The notes below the pieces were generated by a model that saw only the letters and a list, made by a program, of their open reading frames with translations, ran no database searches and was not told where the DNA came from. A stretch of 64,000 nt of DNA from Lyticum sinuosum (lineage in GTDB: Bacteria; Pseudomonadota; Alphaproteobacteria; Rickettsiales; Midichloriaceae): the NCBI RefSeq assembly GCF_034471385.1, contig NZ_JARGYU010000002.1, forward strand, positions 62,001-126,000, given 5' to 3'. Below are positions 63,316-64,000 of the stretch, one piece after another. Made by a program: the position numbers and the translations under genes. Numbering within the stretch: position 1 is the first letter of the stretch; every line of letters starts with the position of its first letter.

Positions 63316-64000
63316 TTATTTCAGTACAGTTTCATTATATACTGAATATATTCCACCAAAACATATTATAAAATACCCAAGCAAAGAAATTGCATCTGGT
63401 TTTTCATTAAATAAACAATATCCAAGAATTCCTGTAAAAATAAGACGAGAATAATCAAATGGCATTACTGTAGATATTTCTGCAGCTTTAAATGATCTGA
63501 AAAATGCAATAACATGAATTGCATGAAGAACTGCTAGAGCTGGAATATATTGGAAATTATACCAAAGTTCTATTCCATTCCAATTTTTCCCTATGATCAT
63601 TGGTATTGCTAAAATAGATCCAAATAGTGACGAATAAAATAGTTGAGTATGTGTTTTTTCTGTTTTACCTAAAACTTTAACAACTATATTATTACACATC
63701 CAAAAAACTAAAGAATACATAATATAAATATAGGATGAGCTAAATGATTCAAATCCCGGTTTTATAATTAATAATGCTCCTGTGATACCACATATAGCTA
63801 TTATAATTTTTGATAATGAAAACTTTTCTTTGAAAAAAAATACACCTACAAGCATTACAAGTATATTTTCAAGATATGTAATAGCAGCGGCGTCTGCAAC
63901 TTTTATTGATTGTATAGCTTTATAAAAGAAAATAGTTGCAAGCAAGCTAAATCCTCCTCTAGCAAAATGCCAATGAATTACATTAGTTTTTATAGTCTGA
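63316..64000 (-). CDS. EamA/DMT-family transporter, 5' end outside window
   Basis: A membrane protein of the drug/metabolite transporter superfamily. The frame is open to the right edge and still reads like the family (NVIHWHFARGGFSLLATIFFYKAI), so the start lies beyond 64000; an internal TTG at 63945 is not the start. About seven membrane segments are seen, with ADAAAITYLENILVMLVGVFFFKE and MPFDYSRLIFTGILGYCLFNEKPD, which are typical repeats of EamA domains. Substrate unknown; the family includes amino-acid and S-adenosylmethionine carriers. Confidence 0.85.
   Translation of the reverse strand, partial: QTIKTNVIHWHFARGGFSLLATIFFYKAIQSIKVADAAAITYLENILVMLVGVFFFKEKFSLSKIIIAICGITGALLIIKPGFESFSSSYIYIMYSLVFWMCNNIVVKVLGKTEKTHTQLFYSSLFGSILAIPMIIGKNWNGIELWYNFQYIPALAVLHAIHVIAFFRSFKAAEISTVMPFDYSRLIFTGILGYCLFNEKPDAISLLGYFIICFGGIYSVYNETVLK

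Overview
The window is very A+T-rich, far above half A+T by eye. It is gene-dense in coding content but has long decayed spacers. Protein families and gene orders point to an alphaproteobacterium: an Mg-type HemB (DVALD instead of the zinc cysteines), the flagellar order fliF-fliG-fliH-fliN, alpha-type MotA/MotB, class Ia NrdB, a 7Fe ferredoxin FdxA, QueH, and an Hsp70/J-protein pair next to suhB. The strong A+T bias, broken operons and Asn/Lys-rich insertions suggest a reduced, probably host-associated genome. A Holosporales-like, Rickettsiales-like or reduced Rhodospirillales lineage would fit; the window alone cannot decide. The stop codons TAA, TAG and TGA all behave normally (gyrB and fdxA end in TGA), so the genetic code is standard.

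Layout. 1-5.7 kb (+): hemB (cut by the window edge), lolA, queH, ygfZ, murJ. 5.8-16.5 kb: cysS (-), a UbiH-type hydroxylase (+), dnaN (-), gyrB (+), uvrA (+). 17.1-27.0 kb (-): nrdB, a TolC-like lipoprotein with an AcrB-type RND pump, motB, motA, lpxK. 27.3-32.2 kb (+): groES-groEL, gatA, pgeF. 32.3-35.6 kb (-): suhB-hscB-hscA. Then mutL (+), and fliF-fliG-fliH-fliN (-), ptrB (-), asmA-like (+), hpf (-), ndk (-), a small lipoprotein (-), nuoA (+), a thiolase (-), greA (-), a BON lipoprotein (-), fdxA (+), atpH-atpA-atpG (-), sucD (+), an unknown lipoprotein (-), tRNA-Thr(GGT) (+), lpxB (+) and an EamA transporter (-, cut by the window edge).

Function. The genes cover replication and repair (dnaN, gyrB, uvrA, mutL, nrdB), protein folding and Fe-S assembly (groESL, hscBA, ygfZ), envelope building (lolA, murJ, lpxK, lpxB, asmA, BON protein), respiration and ATP synthesis (nuoA, atpHAG, sucD, hemB, ubiH, fdxA), and a flagellar rotor/stator set (fliFGHN, motAB). 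There is no CRISPR array, no insertion sequence and no recognisable secretion or defence island. Several genes normally found in operons are separated from their partners: atpHAG lacks atpDC, nuoA lacks nuoB, sucD lacks sucC, gatA lacks gatB/gatC, and acrB-tolC lacks the adaptor gene.

Two observations stand out. First, spacers in this genome grow by tandem duplication of segments that straddle gene ends, mostly 3' ends. Orphan copies of gene tails, stop codon included, lie just downstream of lolA, nrdB, the TolC-like gene, hpf, ndk and nuoA. The lolA-queH spacer even holds a chimeric queH-start/lolA-end mini-ORF. Second, the Fe-S chaperone pair has eroded in both partners: HscB has lost its HPD motif (His-Asn-Tyr instead) and HscA ends where the helical lid should begin.
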